Shown here one piece after another: positions 12,049-23,223 of a stretch of DNA of 64,000 bases. Positions within the stretch are counted from its first letter, which is position 1, and each line of letters opens with the position of its first letter. Made by a program: the position numbers and the translations under genes. Under the pieces are notes generated by a model. It was not told the DNA's origin. It searched no databases and saw only the letters and a list, made by a program, of their open reading frames with translations. The DNA comes from Pseudomonas mucidolens (GTDB lineage: Bacteria > Pseudomonadota > Gammaproteobacteria > Pseudomonadales > Pseudomonadaceae). The stretch lies in the NCBI RefSeq assembly GCF_900106045.1, contig NZ_LT629802.1, positions 4,960,001 to 5,024,000 on the forward strand. Direction: 5' to 3'.

Positions 12049-12072
12049 AGCGGGAGCCGCGAGGCTCCCGCT
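12049..12072 (+). promoter_or_regulatory. Intra-operon hairpin between atpA and atpG
   Basis: A perfect ten-base stem (agcgggagcc with ggctcccgct) caps a four-base loop, six bases after the atpA stop. No T tract follows, so read-through into atpG is expected. It may protect the upstream mRNA. Confidence 0.45.
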
Positions 12073-12093
12073 TGCTAACCTGATAGGTGTTAC

Positions 12094-12954
12094 ATGGCAG
12101 GCGCAAAAGAGATTCGCAGTAAGATTGCGAGCATCAAAAGCACGCAAAAGATTACCAGCGCCATGGAGAAAGTGGCGGTCAGCAAAATGCGCAAGGCACA
12201 AATGCGCATGTCGGCTAGCCGTCCCTATGCGGAGCGTATCCGCCAGGTAATTGGGCATCTGGCCAACGCCAACCCGGAATACCGCCACCCGTTCATGATC
12301 GACCGCGCCGTCAAGCGTGTCGGTTATGTCGTCGTGAGCAGTGACCGTGGTTTGTGCGGTGGCTTGAATACCAACCTGTTCAAGGCCCTGGTCAAGGACA
12401 TGGCGGTAAACCGCGAAAACGGCGTCGAGATTGATCTGTGTGTTGTTGGTAGCAAGGGTGCGGCCTTTTTCCGCAACTTCGGCGGTAACGTCGTTGCAGC
12501 TATCAGCCACCTGGGTGAAGAGCCGTCGATCAATGATTTGATCGGCAGCGTCAAGGTGATGCTGGATGCGTACCTGGAAGGCCGGATTGACCGCCTGTCC
12601 GTGGTATCCAACAAGTTCATCAACACCATGACACAACAGCCTACCGTGGAGCAGTTGATTCCATTGGTGGCAACCCCGGATCAGGAACTCAAGCATCACT
12701 GGGACTACCTCTACGAACCAGACGCTAAAGAGCTGCTTGACGGCTTGATGGTGCGCTACGTGGAGTCGCAGGTCTACCAGGCGGTGGTCGAGAACAACGC
12801 AGCTGAACAAGCGGCGCGGATGATCGCGATGAAAAACGCTACCGACAACGCCGGTGATTTGATCAGTGATTTGCAACTGATCTACAACAAGGCGCGTCAG
12901 GCTGCGATCACCCAAGAGATCTCGGAAATCGTCGGCGGCGCTGCCGCGGTTTAA
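12094..12954 (+). CDS. atpG: F0F1 ATP synthase subunit gamma
   Basis: The gamma subunit is the central rotary shaft. The 286-residue product starts [21 protein letters not shown] and ends in the conserved C-terminal helix [20 protein letters not shown], the paired N- and C-terminal coiled coil that enters the alpha3-beta3 head. Middle segment [13 protein letters not shown] is the family signature. It follows atpA by 50 bases, which hold the hairpin. Confidence 0.98.
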   Translation: MAGAKEIRSKIASIKSTQKITSAMEKVAVSKMRKAQMRMSASRPYAERIRQVIGHLANANPEYRHPFMIDRAVKRVGYVVVSSDRGLCGGLNTNLFKALVKDMAVNRENGVEIDLCVVGSKGAAFFRNFGGNVVAAISHLGEEPSINDLIGSVKVMLDAYLEGRIDRLSVVSNKFINTMTQQPTVEQLIPLVATPDQELKHHWDYLYEPDAKELLDGLMVRYVESQVYQAVVENNAAEQAARMIAMKNATDNAGDLISDLQLIYNKARQAAITQEISEIVGGAAAV

Positions 12955-14358
<1,404 letters not shown>

Positions 14359-14363
14359 TCCCG

Positions 14364-14381
14364 GCGCCCGGAAACGGGCGC
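14364..14381 (+). promoter_or_regulatory. Intra-operon hairpin between atpD and atpC
   Basis: A seven-base stem (gcgcccg with cgggcgc) is closed by a gaaa tetraloop, a very stable arrangement. No T run follows. It is the third such hairpin between atp genes here. Confidence 0.4.
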
Positions 14382-14402
14382 TCATCAGGTTGAGGCAATC
14401 AG

Positions 14403-14828
14403 ATGGCTATGACAGTCCATTGCGATATCGTCAGCGCGGAAGGGGAAATCTTCTCCGGTCTGGTAGAAATGGTGATTGCACACGGCGAACTGGGTGATCT
14501 TGGTATCGCCTTGGGCCACGCCCCGCTGATCACCAGCTTGAAGCCAGGTCCGATCACTCTGACCAAGCAAGGCGGGGAACGGGAGGTGTTTTACATCTCC
14601 GGTGGTTTCCTCGAGGTTCAGCCGAACATGGTCAAGGTACTTGCCGACACTGTGCAACGTGCTGCTGACCTGGATGAAGCCTCCGCTCAGGAAGCCGTCA
14701 AGGCTGCCGAGAAGGCCCTGAACGAAAAAGGCGCAGATTTCGACTACGGTTCTGCTGCTGCACGTCTGGCCGAGGCCGCAGCTCAGCTGCGTACCGTCCA
14801 GCAGATCCGCAAGAAGTTTGGCGGCTAA
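14403..14828 (+). CDS. atpC: F0F1 ATP synthase subunit epsilon
   Basis: Epsilon joins gamma to the c-ring and inhibits ATP hydrolysis. The product has 141 residues with the N-terminal beta-sandwich ([37 protein letters not shown]) and the C-terminal helical hairpin ([20 protein letters not shown]). It is the last gene of the operon, followed by a strong terminator. Confidence 0.98.
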   Translation: MAMTVHCDIVSAEGEIFSGLVEMVIAHGELGDLGIALGHAPLITSLKPGPITLTKQGGEREVFYISGGFLEVQPNMVKVLADTVQRAADLDEASAQEAVKAAEKALNEKGADFDYGSAAARLAEAAAQLRTVQQIRKKFGG

Positions 14829-14855
14829 GCCGTCACCCTTCATGCGTGATTGATT

Positions 14856-14890
14856 AAAAAGGGTAGCCTCGGCTACCCTTTTTCTTTTTT
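14856..14890 (+). terminator. Strong terminator at the end of the atp operon
   Basis: A 13-base perfect stem (14856-14868 with 14871-14883) has a two-base loop (tc), with A and T runs at its feet and ttctttttt following. The symmetry could let it work on both strands, but both neighbours run rightward. Confidence 0.9.
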
Positions 14891-14943
14891 TGCAAAACAC
14901 TTCTTTGGTCTGAAGTCGGACCGCCCAGGATTGGTAGCCATTC

Positions 14944-16311
14944 ATGTCTCTTGAAATCGTAATTCTCGCCGCAGGCCAAGGCACTCGCATGCGTTCGGCC
15001 TTGCCCAAGGTGCTGCACCCGGTTGCGGGTAACTCCATGCTGGGTCATGTTATCCACAGCGCCCGGCAACTGGCTCCGCAGCGTATTCATGTGGTGATCG
15101 GCCACGGTGCCGACGTGGTGCGTGAGCGCTTGGCGGCGGATGATCTGAATTTCGTGCTTCAGGACAAACAACTGGGCACCGGCCATGCCACGGCTCAAGC
15201 GGTTCCCTTCATCAAGGCCGAGACCGTGCTGATCCTCTACGGTGACGTGCCGTTGATTGAAGTGGAAACCCTGCAACGCCTGCTCAAGCATGTGGTGCCG
15301 GGCCAAATGGGCCTGCTCACCGTCGAGCTGGATGACCCTACCGGTTATGGCCGCATCGTGCGTAATGCCGACGGCAAGGTGGCCGCCATCGTCGAGCATA
15401 AAGACGCCAGTGACGCCCAGCGCGCAATCACCGAAGGCAACACCGGCATTCTTGCGGTACCGGCTGATCGGTTGGCTGACTGGATGAGCCGCTTGTCGAA
15501 CAACAATGCTCAAGGCGAGTACTACCTGACCGATGTGATCGAAATGGCCGTCAGTGATGGCTTGGTGGTTGCCACCGAGCAGCCTCACGACCCGATGGAA
15601 GTGCAGGGCGCCAACGATCGCAAGCAACTTGCAGAGCTGGAGCGTCACTACCAATTGCGCGAAGGACGGCGTCTGATGGCCCAGGGCGTGACCTTGCGTG
15701 ACCCGGCGCGCTTCGACGTGCGCGGTGATGTCAGCGTGGGCCGCGACGTGCTGATCGACATCAACGTGATCCTCGAAGGTCGCGTGGTGATTGAAGACGA
15801 CGTGGTGATTGGCCCGAACTGCGTGATCAAGGACAGCACCTTGCGCAAAGGCGTGGTGGTCAAGGCCAACAGCCACATCGACGGCGCGGTCATGGGTGAG
15901 GGCAGCGATGCCGGTCCGTTTGCGCGGTTGCGTCCCGGTAGCGTGCTGGGGGAAAAAGCCCATGTGGGTAACTTCGTCGAACTGAAAAATGCCCGCTTGG
16001 GCGCTGAGGCCAAGGTCGGTCACCTGACCTACTTGGGCGACGCGCTGATCGGCGCCCGCACCAATATCGGCGCAGGCACCATCACCTGCAACTACGATGG
16101 CGCCAACAAGCACCAGACCACGATTGGCGAAGACGTATTCATCGGCTCCAACAATTCGCTGGTTGCGCCAGTGACCGTTGGCGATGGCTCCAACACCGCG
16201 GCCGGGTCGACGATCAACCAGGATGTGGATAAGTCGCAGCTGGCTGTTGCCCGCGCGCGTCAACGCAACATCGACGGCTGGAAACGCCCGGTCAAAATCA
16301 AGAAACCCTGA
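14944..16311 (+). CDS. glmU: Bifunctional GlcNAc-1-P uridyltransferase / GlcN-1-P acetyltransferase GlmU
   Basis: GlmU makes UDP-GlcNAc for peptidoglycan and LPS. The 455-residue protein has an N-terminal nucleotidyltransferase domain with [19 protein letters not shown] and GDVPLI. The C-terminal left-handed beta-helix (from about residue 250) has hexapeptide repeats such as [12 protein letters not shown] and [18 protein letters not shown], where the acetyltransferase residues sit. It starts a second rightward unit after the atp terminator. Perfect DnaA boxes lie within it at 15050-15058 and 16224-16232 and right after it at 16313-16321. Confidence 0.98.
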   Translation: MSLEIVILAAGQGTRMRSALPKVLHPVAGNSMLGHVIHSARQLAPQRIHVVIGHGADVVRERLAADDLNFVLQDKQLGTGHATAQAVPFIKAETVLILYGDVPLIEVETLQRLLKHVVPGQMGLLTVELDDPTGYGRIVRNADGKVAAIVEHKDASDAQRAITEGNTGILAVPADRLADWMSRLSNNNAQGEYYLTDVIEMAVSDGLVVATEQPHDPMEVQGANDRKQLAELERHYQLREGRRLMAQGVTLRDPARFDVRGDVSVGRDVLIDINVILEGRVVIEDDVVIGPNCVIKDSTLRKGVVVKANSHIDGAVMGEGSDAGPFARLRPGSVLGEKAHVGNFVELKNARLGAEAKVGHLTYLGDALIGARTNIGAGTITCNYDGANKHQTTIGEDVFIGSNNSLVAPVTVGDGSNTAAGSTINQDVDKSQLAVARARQRNIDGWKRPVKIKKP

Positions 16312-16348
16312 GTTATCCACAATCTCTTTAGCAATAAACATTAAATGT

Positions 16349-16370
16349 ATGTGCGGGCTTGCTCGCACAT
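16349..16370. repeat. Small REP-like palindrome after glmU
   Basis: atgtgcg (16349-16355) pairs with cgcacat (16364-16370) around ggcttgct, the core of the Pseudomonas REP family (gcgggcttgctcgc). It may act as the glmU transcript end. Confidence 0.5.
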
Positions 16371-16451
16371 TTGCCTGGTGTTGTTTTCAAAAAAAGCTGT
16401 TCAGCGCTTGACGATCTTTCGCCAATAGGTTTTGATTGCCTTCGTTATCTT

Positions 16452-16489
16452 TCGAAACGAAACTTATCATCACCATGTCGAAACGAAAC
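16452..16489 (+). promoter_or_regulatory. Direct repeats over the glmR start (putative autoregulatory operator)
   Basis: The 12-mer tcgaaacgaaac occurs twice, at 16452-16463 and 16478-16489, 26 bases apart. The second copy overlaps the first codons of glmR. TTTCGNNT-type repeats are typical of DeoR/GlpR-family operators, so binding by GlmR itself is a reasonable inference. Confidence 0.45.
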
Positions 16490-17242
16490 ACCCCCCAACG
16501 ACGCCACAATATTCTTACTTTGCTCAATGAGCAGGGCGAAGTGAGCGTGGACGAATTGGCCAAGCGTTTTGAAACCTCGGAAGTGACTATCCGCAAGGAC
16601 CTGGCGGCCCTGGAAAGTAACGGCTTGCTGTTGCGCCGCTATGGCGGGGCAATCACCATGCCCCAGGAATTGGTGGGCGATCCCGCTCAACCCATTTCTA
16701 TCCACAAGCGCGCCATTGCCCGCGCGGCGGTCAAGCATCTGCGTGAACATGCCCGGATCATCATCGATAGCGGCAGTACCACCGCCGCGATGATTCCCGA
16801 ACTGGGCCATCAGCCCGGCCTGGTAGTGATGACCAACTCCTTGCATGTGGCCAGCGCCCTGAGCGAACTGGAACATGAACCGGTGCTGCTGATGACCGGC
16901 GGCACCTGGGACCCGCATTCCGACTCTTTCCAGGGCCAGGTCGCCGAACAGGTGCTGCGTTCCTACGATTTCGATCAACTGTTCATCGGCGCCGACGGCA
17001 TCGATTTGCAGCGCGGTACCACCACCTTCAATGAATTGCTGGGCCTGAGCCGAGTCATGGCCGAGGTCGCCCGCGAAGTCGTGGTCATGGTCGAATCCGA
17101 CAAGATTGGCCGCAAGATCCCCAACTTGGAACTGCCCTGGAGCAGCGTCCATACCCTTATTACCGATGATCGCCTGCCGCTCGAGGCCCGCGACCAGATT
17201 CAAGCCCGCGGCATCACGCTGATTTGCGCGGCAGTCATCTAG
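16475..17242 (+). CDS. glmR: DeoR/GlpR-family transcriptional regulator GlmR
   Basis: This regulator sits between glmU and glmS, a conserved arrangement in Pseudomonas, and probably controls amino-sugar synthesis. The 255-residue product begins [20 protein letters not shown], a DeoR winged helix-turn-helix ([24 protein letters not shown]). A DeoR sensor domain follows with [16 protein letters not shown] and [13 protein letters not shown], which in this family binds a phosphosugar. The ATG at 16475 was chosen over an in-frame upstream ATG at 16436 because the extension is not family-like. Repeats overlapping the start suggest autoregulation. Confidence 0.93.
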   Translation: MSKRNTPQRRHNILTLLNEQGEVSVDELAKRFETSEVTIRKDLAALESNGLLLRRYGGAITMPQELVGDPAQPISIHKRAIARAAVKHLREHARIIIDSGSTTAAMIPELGHQPGLVVMTNSLHVASALSELEHEPVLLMTGGTWDPHSDSFQGQVAEQVLRSYDFDQLFIGADGIDLQRGTTTFNELLGLSRVMAEVAREVVVMVESDKIGRKIPNLELPWSSVHTLITDDRLPLEARDQIQARGITLICAAVI

Positions 17243-17252
17243 GAGAGAAACC

Positions 17253-19085
17253 ATGTGTGGAATTGTAGGCGCAGTCGCTGAACGCAACGTCACCGCCATT
17301 TTGCTCGAAGGCCTCAAACGCCTTGAATACCGTGGCTATGACAGCGCCGGTGTGGCGGTCTTCAGCAACGCTGGCAAGCTGGAACGCATGCGCCGTCCGG
17401 GCAAGGTCAGCGAATTGGAACAGGCTTTGGTCGGTGAGCCTCTGGCCGGCCGCCTGGGTATCGCCCACACCCGCTGGGCAACTCACGGCGCGCCGTGCGA
17501 ACGCAATGCCCACCCTCATTTTTCCGGTGACCTGGCCGTGGTTCACAACGGCATCATCGAAAACCACGAAGTGCTGCGTGAGCAACTCAAGGGACTGGGC
17601 TACGTCTTTACGTCGGACACCGACACCGAAGTTATCGCCCACCTGTTGAACCACAAGCTCAAGGACCACAGTGACCTGACCGTCGCCCTCAAGGCCACCG
17701 TTAAGGAGTTGCATGGCGCCTATGGCCTGGCGGTCGTCAGTGCCAGCCAGCCGGATCGCGTGGTTGCGGCCCGCAGCGGCAGTCCGCTGGTGATCGGCTT
17801 GGGACTGGGGGAAAACTTCCTGGCTTCCGACCAACTGGCTCTGCGTCAGGTTACTGACCGCTTCGTGTACCTGGAAGAAGGCGATATCGCCGACATTCGC
17901 CGCGACAGCGTGGCGATCTGGGACGTTGATGGCCAGTCAGTCGAGCGCGAAGCGGTGCAGTACCGTGATGGCGCTGAAGCTGCTGACAAAGGTGAGTTCC
18001 GCCACTTCATGCTCAAGGAAATCCACGAACAACCGTCCGTGGTGCAACGCACCCTTGAAGGTCGCCTGAGCCAGAGTCAGGTGCTGGTCAACGCCTTCGG
18101 CCCGCAAGCCGCCGAGTTGTTCGCCAAAGTGCGCAATGTACAGATCGTTGCCTGCGGCACCAGCTACCACGCCGGCATGGTTGCCCGTTACTGGCTGGAA
18201 GAACTGGCCGGTATTCCGTGCCAGATCGAAGTTGCCAGCGAATTCCGCTACCGCAAGGTGGTGGTGCAGCCTGATACCCTGTTCGTCACCATTTCCCAGT
18301 CTGGCGAAACCGCTGACACCCTGGCGGCCCTGCGTAATGCCAAAGAGCTGGGTTACCTGGCGAGCCTGGCGATCTGCAACGTCAGCATCAGCTCGCTGGT
18401 GCGTGAGTCCGACCTGACATTGCTGACCCAAGCCGGTCGCGAAATCGGTGTCGCTTCCACCAAAGCCTTCACCACCCAGTTGGTTGGTCTGTTGCTATTG
18501 ACCCTGTCCCTGGGACAAGTGCGTGGCACATTGGCCGAAGGCGTTGAAGCCACGTTGGTAGAAGAACTGCGTCGCCTGCCGACCCGCCTGGGCGAAGCGT
18601 TGGCGATGGACAGCACCGTAGAAAAAGTCGCCGAGTTGTTCGCTGACAAAAACCACACCCTGTTCCTCGGCCGTGGCGCGCAGTACCCGGTGGCAATGGA
18701 GGGCTCCCTGAAGCTCAAGGAAATTTCCTATATTCACGCCGAAGCCTACCCGGCCGGCGAGTTGAAACACGGCCCACTGGCGCTGGTGGACGACGACATG
18801 CCGGTGGTCACAGTGGCGCCGAACAATGAACTGCTGGAGAAGCTCAAGTCCAATCTGCAGGAAGTACGCGCCCGTGGCGGCCAACTGATTGTGTTTGCCG
18901 ACGAAAAAGCCGGTATGACCAACGGCGAAGGCACCCATGTCATCAACATGCCGCATATCCACGACACCTTGTCGCCGATCCTCTACACCATCCCGCTGCA
19001 ACTGCTGTCGTACTACGTGGCCGTGCTCAAGGGGACTGACGTTGACCAGCCGCGTAACCTGGCCAAGTCGGTGACGGTGGAATAG
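17253..19085 (+). CDS. glmS: Glutamine-fructose-6-phosphate transaminase GlmS
   Basis: GlmS makes glucosamine-6-phosphate, the entry to UDP-GlcNAc. The 610-residue protein has the N-terminal amidotransferase nucleophile Cys2 (MCGIVGAV), two SIS sugar-isomerase domains ([40 protein letters not shown]) and the terminal AKSVTVE. The start follows aggaga by a few bases, ten bases after glmR. The last codons form the target read by Tn7-type TnsD proteins. Confidence 0.98.
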   Translation: MCGIVGAVAERNVTAILLEGLKRLEYRGYDSAGVAVFSNAGKLERMRRPGKVSELEQALVGEPLAGRLGIAHTRWATHGAPCERNAHPHFSGDLAVVHNGIIENHEVLREQLKGLGYVFTSDTDTEVIAHLLNHKLKDHSDLTVALKATVKELHGAYGLAVVSASQPDRVVAARSGSPLVIGLGLGENFLASDQLALRQVTDRFVYLEEGDIADIRRDSVAIWDVDGQSVEREAVQYRDGAEAADKGEFRHFMLKEIHEQPSVVQRTLEGRLSQSQVLVNAFGPQAAELFAKVRNVQIVACGTSYHAGMVARYWLEELAGIPCQIEVASEFRYRKVVVQPDTLFVTISQSGETADTLAALRNAKELGYLASLAICNVSISSLVRESDLTLLTQAGREIGVASTKAFTTQLVGLLLLTLSLGQVRGTLAEGVEATLVEELRRLPTRLGEALAMDSTVEKVAELFADKNHTLFLGRGAQYPVAMEGSLKLKEISYIHAEAYPAGELKHGPLALVDDDMPVVTVAPNNELLEKLKSNLQEVRARGGQLIVFADEKAGMTNGEGTHVINMPHIHDTLSPILYTIPLQLLSYYVAVLKGTDVDQPRNLAKSVTVE

Positions 19086-19112
19086 CGCTTAGCGGTGAAG
19101 CAAGGACAGTGG
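19030..19112 (+). other. attTn7-type target at the 3' end of glmS
   Basis: The final glmS codons (gacgttgaccagccgcgtaa and on to the stop) are nearly identical to the conserved TnsD recognition sequence. In other bacteria Tn7 inserts about 25 bases beyond the stop, near 19110 here. No Tn7 ends or tns genes were seen downstream, so the site appears unoccupied, although foreign-looking genes follow. Confidence 0.6.
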
Positions 19113-19115
19113 TGT

Positions 19116-19157
19116 TTGAGAATTAAAGCTGTCGCTTGTGAATTAAAACTGCCGCAG
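19116..19157. repeat. Imperfect direct repeat downstream of glmS
   Basis: Two imperfect copies of a roughly 20-base unit, one reading gagaattaaagctgtcgct and one gtgaattaaaactgccgca, stand side by side about 30 bases after glmS. They may mark a recombination junction at the left end of the accessory block. The rest of the 277-base gap holds a leftward open frame ending at 19143 (…GRLEKIAAEAVPIWQAL), which I cannot assign and which could be a gene tail. Confidence 0.35.
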
Positions 19158-19362
19158 GGCTTGCCAGATCGGCACAGCCTCTGCGGCAATTTTCTCTAGG
19201 CGACCCTGGAGGTCTACCTGGCGGTTCGCATGGGCTGGCACAGGTTGATGCCAATCACACGATAATCCCAACATCAGAAGGTAATCCAATAATAAGCGAC
19301 GGTACTTTGCGACTGTGAACGGGCGCTTCACACCCCTCCTTACTTGTAAAAAGGTGAGCACA

Positions 19363-20049
19363 ATGCAGAACCCGAAGCTTGAAGTCTTGACCCCCAGCAA
19401 CTCTCAGCTGATCTTCATCGACCAACAGCCGCAAATGGCTTTTGGTGTGCAGAGCATTGATCGGCAAACCTTGAAGAACAACACCGTAGGCCTGGCGAAA
19501 GCGGCGCGTATTTTTGGCGTACCGACAATTATCACCACTGTCGAAACCGAAAGTTTTTCGGGTCATACCTATCCCGAACTGCTGGAGGTATTCCCCGATG
19601 CGCCTATCCTTGAGCGCACCTCGATGAACTCCTGGGATGACCAGAAAGTGCGCGATGCGCTCAAGCGTAACGGGCGCAATAAGGTGATCGTTTCGGGGCT
19701 TTGGACAGAAGTCTGCAATACCACGTTCGCACTCTCGGCGATGCACGATGCCGGATACGAAATCTATATGGTCGCTGACGCTTCTGGCGGAACCAGCCAG
19801 GCGGCCCACGATTACTCAATGCAACGGATGATCCAGGCGGGTGTGGTACCTGTCACCTGGCAGCAAGTGTTGCTGGAGTGGCAGCGCGACTGGAAAAACC
19901 GCGATACCTACGACCAGGTCATGGCCGTGGCTAGAGAGCATTCAGGTGCCTACGGCATGGGCATCGATTATGCCTACACCATGGTGCACAAGGCAGAAGA
20001 GCGGGTGAAGCACGGCCCCACGCTGGCGCCGGTTCACGCTGATATCTAG
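19363..20049 (+). CDS. Isochorismatase-family (YcaC-like) cysteine hydrolase
   Basis: The 228-residue product belongs to the cysteine hydrolase family. It has the catalytic Asp (LIFIDQQPQM), a downstream Lys region, and the nucleophile Cys in SGLWTEVCNTTFALSAM, followed by DASGGTSQAAHD. This pattern resembles YcaC and related hydrolases of unknown substrate. The ATG at 19363 follows aaggtgag; the in-frame ATG at 19315 would add 16 unlikely residues. It is the first of three rightward genes with a monooxygenase-like protein and an amidohydrolase, which suggests one catabolic or detoxifying unit. The substrate is unknown. Confidence 0.85.
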   Translation: MQNPKLEVLTPSNSQLIFIDQQPQMAFGVQSIDRQTLKNNTVGLAKAARIFGVPTIITTVETESFSGHTYPELLEVFPDAPILERTSMNSWDDQKVRDALKRNGRNKVIVSGLWTEVCNTTFALSAMHDAGYEIYMVADASGGTSQAAHDYSMQRMIQAGVVPVTWQQVLLEWQRDWKNRDTYDQVMAVAREHSGAYGMGIDYAYTMVHKAEERVKHGPTLAPVHADI

Positions 20050-20094
20050 GCCATTCGGGGGCGGCCTTGGTCGTCCTGATTCGGGAGCCCCGCT

Positions 20095-20670
20095 ATGATC
20101 GAACAGTTGCCCGACATTGTGACGCTGGTCGTGCGCCACTGCGTGCGAACCGTGCAGCTTGAGCCATATGAAGCCTGGTTACGCCGAACCATAGGTGCTG
20201 CAAAGCAGTTCGAAGGCCACCTGGGTGTAGATGTCATGCGTGCCCCCGGTGCAGATTTGGCTAACTTCACTATCGTATTGCGTTTTAGCACTACCCAGCG
20301 GTTGCAGGCATGGCTCGATTCGGATGAGCGCCAAGAGCTTATCAATGAGGCGCTTCCGCTGCTGGTAGAAGGTGATCAGACAGGTGTCAGTACGGCAAAT
20401 GAATTCTGGTTCACCCCGACCGAGCAGGACACTCAGCCGCCGCGCTGGAAACAGGTCTGCGTAACCTTTCTGGTGATCTTACCTCTTAGCCTACTGATCC
20501 CCTTGGCGTGGCGCCCAGTCTTCACAAACATCCCCTGGCTGGGTGGTTACGTTGCCAGCAACGTTCTGATCACAGCCACCATTGTTCTACTGGTGGTTTA
20601 CGTTTTCATGCCCATGGTCACCGGCTGGTTCGCTGGCTGGCTAAGTGACGATGACGGAGCGAGATCATGA
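20095..20670 (+). CDS. Antibiotic-biosynthesis-monooxygenase-like protein with C-terminal membrane helices
   Basis: The product has 191 residues. The first 100 resemble an ABM-type ferredoxin-like fold (VTLVVRHCVRTVQLEPYEAWLRR, FEGHLGVDVMRAP, FTIVLRFSTTQRLQAWLDSDER). Two membrane helices follow (VTFLVILPLSLLIPLAW near 125-141 and ITATIVLLVVYVFMPMVTG near 160-178). A ribosome site (gggag) precedes the ATG. It overlaps the next gene by ATGA, so the two are translationally coupled. Enzymatic activity is not proven; heme or quinone targets are known in the fold family. Confidence 0.75.
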   Translation: MIEQLPDIVTLVVRHCVRTVQLEPYEAWLRRTIGAAKQFEGHLGVDVMRAPGADLANFTIVLRFSTTQRLQAWLDSDERQELINEALPLLVEGDQTGVSTANEFWFTPTEQDTQPPRWKQVCVTFLVILPLSLLIPLAWRPVFTNIPWLGGYVASNVLITATIVLLVVYVFMPMVTGWFAGWLSDDDGARS

Positions 20671-22646
20671 CAAATAAACCAACAGACCAGGGCCGGCGAG
20701 GGTTTATCGCCGCTGGATCTTTGATCGGCGCTGCCGGTGCTCTGTGGTCGACGTTTCCGTTTGCAGCCGCCGCAGGCTCAACGTCCTCAACTATCTCAGG
20801 AGGCAACATGACTGCTGACATCATTTTCTACAATGGCGACCTGCACACGGTGGATAGAGAAAAACCGCGCGCCAAAGCCGTGGCGATCAAGGATGGCAAG
20901 TTTGTTGCTGTCGGCAACGATGCCGAGGCCATGGCGTTTCGTGGTACCGCAACTCAGGTGGTTGATTTACAAGGGCGCACGGTGATCCCCGGGTTAAACG
21001 ACTCCCACCTTCATCTGATCCGCGGTGGCCTCAATTACAATCTGGAGTTGCGCTGGGAAGGGGTGCCTTCGTTGGCTGATGCGCTGCGTATGCTCAAGGT
21101 TCAGGCAGACCGCACCCCCACGCCGCAATGGGTGCGGGTGGTAGGGGGATGGAATGAATTCCAGTTTGCCGAACGGAGAATGCCAACGCTCGATGAGCTT
21201 AACCAGGCTGCACCGGATACGCCGGTGTTTGTTCTGCATCTGTATGACAGGGCTTTATTGAATCGCGCCGCATTACGAGTGGTTGGGTATACGCGCAACA
21301 CGCCCAATCCTCCGGGCGGCGAAATTCAGCGCGACGCCAATGGCGAGCCGACCGGGATGTTGGTAGCGCGACCGAATGCGATGATTCTCTACTCAACGCT
21401 CGCAAAAGGTCCGACGCTGCCTATCGAATATCAAATCAACTCCACGCGCCAGTTCATGCGGGAACTGAATCGGCTGGGCGTAACCAGTGCCATCGATGCG
21501 GGTGGCGGCTTCCAGAATTATCCGGATGATTACCAGGTGGTGCGCGACCTCGCGAAGAACGATCAGCTTACGGTGCGTATCGCCTACAACTTGTTTACCC
21601 AGAAACCCAAGGAGGAGCTGGCAGACTTTCAAAGCTGGACCAAGCAAGTGAAGCCTGGAGATGGCGACGATTTTTTCCGCCACAACGGTGCGGGCGAAAT
21701 GTTGGTGTTCTCTGCGGCAGACTTCGAAGACTTTCTTGAGCCGCGTCCGGACCTTGCGCCGCAAATGGAGGCGGACCTAGAGCCAGTGGTGCGCCACTTG
21801 GTGGAACACCGTTGGCCGTTCCGCTTGCATGCAACCTATGACGAATCCATCTCGCGCATGTTGGATGTGTTCGAACGGGTCAATCAGGATATTCCCTTCA
21901 ACGGCTTGCCATGGTTCTTCGATCACGCTGAAACCATTACGCCGCGCAACATCGAGCGTGTGCGAGCATTAGGTGGCGGCATCGCGATTCAGGATCGCAT
22001 GGCATTCCAAGGCGAGTACTTTGTTGACCGCTACGGCAGCAAGGCGGCGGAACAGACGCCGCCGATCCAGCGGATGCTGGCTGAGGGCGTGCCGGTGGGC
22101 GCAGGTACTGACGCTACGCGGGTATCCAGCTACAACCCCTGGACGTCGCTTTACTGGTTGGTCAGTGGCAAGACGGTGGGAGGCATGGAACTGTACCCTG
22201 AAGGCTTGTCCCGCGCAGTCGCACTTGAACTCTTTACCCATGGCAGTGCTTGGTTTTCGTCGGAGCAGGGCAAGAAAGGCCAACTAAAAGTAGGCCAGTT
22301 GGCAGGCCTGATCGCGCTTAACGCCGACTTTTTCAACGTCGAGGAAGAACAGATCAAGTGGATGGAATCGGTGCTGACGGTGGTCGGTGGCAAAGTGGTT
22401 TATGCCACTGGGGAGTTTAGGCCGTTGTCCCCCGGTGAAATACCCGTGATGCCGGATTGGTCCCCCGTGGCGCTTGTACCTGGGCATTGGAAACCAAACG
22501 CTCCCCTGCAGGCAAGCGTTCATCAATGCTCGGGACCTTGTGCTGTTCACGCACATCAGCATGGCCCAGTGAGGACGTCATCAGTCCCGATCAGCGATTA
22601 TCAGGGTTTCTGGGGCGCTTTTGGATGTTCCTGCTTTGCGTTCTGA
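20667..22646 (+). CDS. Amidohydrolase (YtcJ-like, Amidohydro_3), probably Tat-exported
   Basis: The 659-residue protein starts with a twin-arginine signal (GRRGFIAAGSLIGAAGA, residues 9-25). The metal-dependent hydrolase core follows from about residue 48. Visible are IIFYNGDLHTVD, the metal-binding GLNDSHLHLIRGG, a later HAT of a beta strand (RLHATYDES), FDHAETITP and the GAGTDATRVSSYNPW loop. The C-terminus ends in FWGAFGCSCFAF, a tail I recognise from related amidohydrolases. Its start overlaps the ABM-like gene. YtcJ-type enzymes hydrolyse varied amides; the substrate cannot be read from sequence. Confidence 0.85.
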   Translation: MTNKPTDQGRRGFIAAGSLIGAAGALWSTFPFAAAAGSTSSTISGGNMTADIIFYNGDLHTVDREKPRAKAVAIKDGKFVAVGNDAEAMAFRGTATQVVDLQGRTVIPGLNDSHLHLIRGGLNYNLELRWEGVPSLADALRMLKVQADRTPTPQWVRVVGGWNEFQFAERRMPTLDELNQAAPDTPVFVLHLYDRALLNRAALRVVGYTRNTPNPPGGEIQRDANGEPTGMLVARPNAMILYSTLAKGPTLPIEYQINSTRQFMRELNRLGVTSAIDAGGGFQNYPDDYQVVRDLAKNDQLTVRIAYNLFTQKPKEELADFQSWTKQVKPGDGDDFFRHNGAGEMLVFSAADFEDFLEPRPDLAPQMEADLEPVVRHLVEHRWPFRLHATYDESISRMLDVFERVNQDIPFNGLPWFFDHAETITPRNIERVRALGGGIAIQDRMAFQGEYFVDRYGSKAAEQTPPIQRMLAEGVPVGAGTDATRVSSYNPWTSLYWLVSGKTVGGMELYPEGLSRAVALELFTHGSAWFSSEQGKKGQLKVGQLAGLIALNADFFNVEEEQIKWMESVLTVVGGKVVYATGEFRPLSPGEIPVMPDWSPVALVPGHWKPNAPLQASVHQCSGPCAVHAHQHGPVRTSSVPISDYQGFWGAFGCSCFAF

Positions 22647-22750
22647 TAGCGTGACATCGGCCCCCGTTGCATCGGCCTGGAGCCCGCTGCTTCATCATAG
22701 GATAAACGCCAAAAGGGTCGCTTTGTCACCCGTATCGATGGAGAGGGCTG

Positions 22751-23173
22751 ATGCCATTCAGCATTGAGGCGGGTGGCGCAATCTCGATCGTGCTGCTGTT
22801 CCTCGTGCATCTGGGACTTTGCGCGGCGTATATCCAGGGCGGGCTGGTCAAACTGACCGATTTCCCCGGCGCCGTCGTTGAGATGGCCCACTTCCGCCTG
22901 AACCCGCCCGTCTTGTTCGCCGTTCTGGTGATAGCGCTGGAACTGGGCGCCTCTGTGATGGTGTTGACGGGCTTTCTGCGCTGGCTGGGTGCGCTGGCAT
23001 TGGCCGGATTCACGCTTCTATCCACCCTGATCGCGCTGCGGTTCTGGGAGCAGCCGGCAGGCGAGGCTAGGCACGCAGACGCGAATGCCTTTTTCGAACA
23101 TCTCGGTCTCATCGGAGGGTTCCTACTTGTCGTCTGGGTGGATCTTGCCCGGAACCCGTCCCTCGATCTGTGA
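22751..23173 (+). CDS. DoxX-family membrane protein
   Basis: The 140-residue product has four hydrophobic segments and the DoxX pattern: a first helix leading to YIQGGLVKLTDFPG, then VLFAVLVIALELGASVMVLTGFLRWLGALAL, and a C-terminal helix. A ribosome site (gagaggg) precedes the ATG. It precedes an MFS_3 gene and a pirin remnant, a combination that recurs in proteobacteria, and base composition turns more GC-rich from here to about 24900, suggesting separate acquisition. Function is unknown. Confidence 0.8.
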   Translation: MPFSIEAGGAISIVLLFLVHLGLCAAYIQGGLVKLTDFPGAVVEMAHFRLNPPVLFAVLVIALELGASVMVLTGFLRWLGALALAGFTLLSTLIALRFWEQPAGEARHADANAFFEHLGLIGGFLLVVWVDLARNPSLDL

Positions 23174-23223
23174 CGAAAGTAGCCTGACGTTTCTAAACCA
23201 CCTCACCCGTCAAGGAGAATCGG

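Noticed and set aside
12049..12072. atpA-atpG hairpin as a terminator
   Set aside because: There is no T tract, and atpG must be co-expressed.
10025..12106. Leftward open frame of 693 codons opposite atpA/atpH
   Set aside because: It is a shadow of the highly expressed atp genes on the other strand, with no family resemblance and no ribosome site.
14854..16368. Leftward 504-codon frame opposite glmU
   Set aside because: Antisense shadow created by GC-rich codon bias; no recognised motif.
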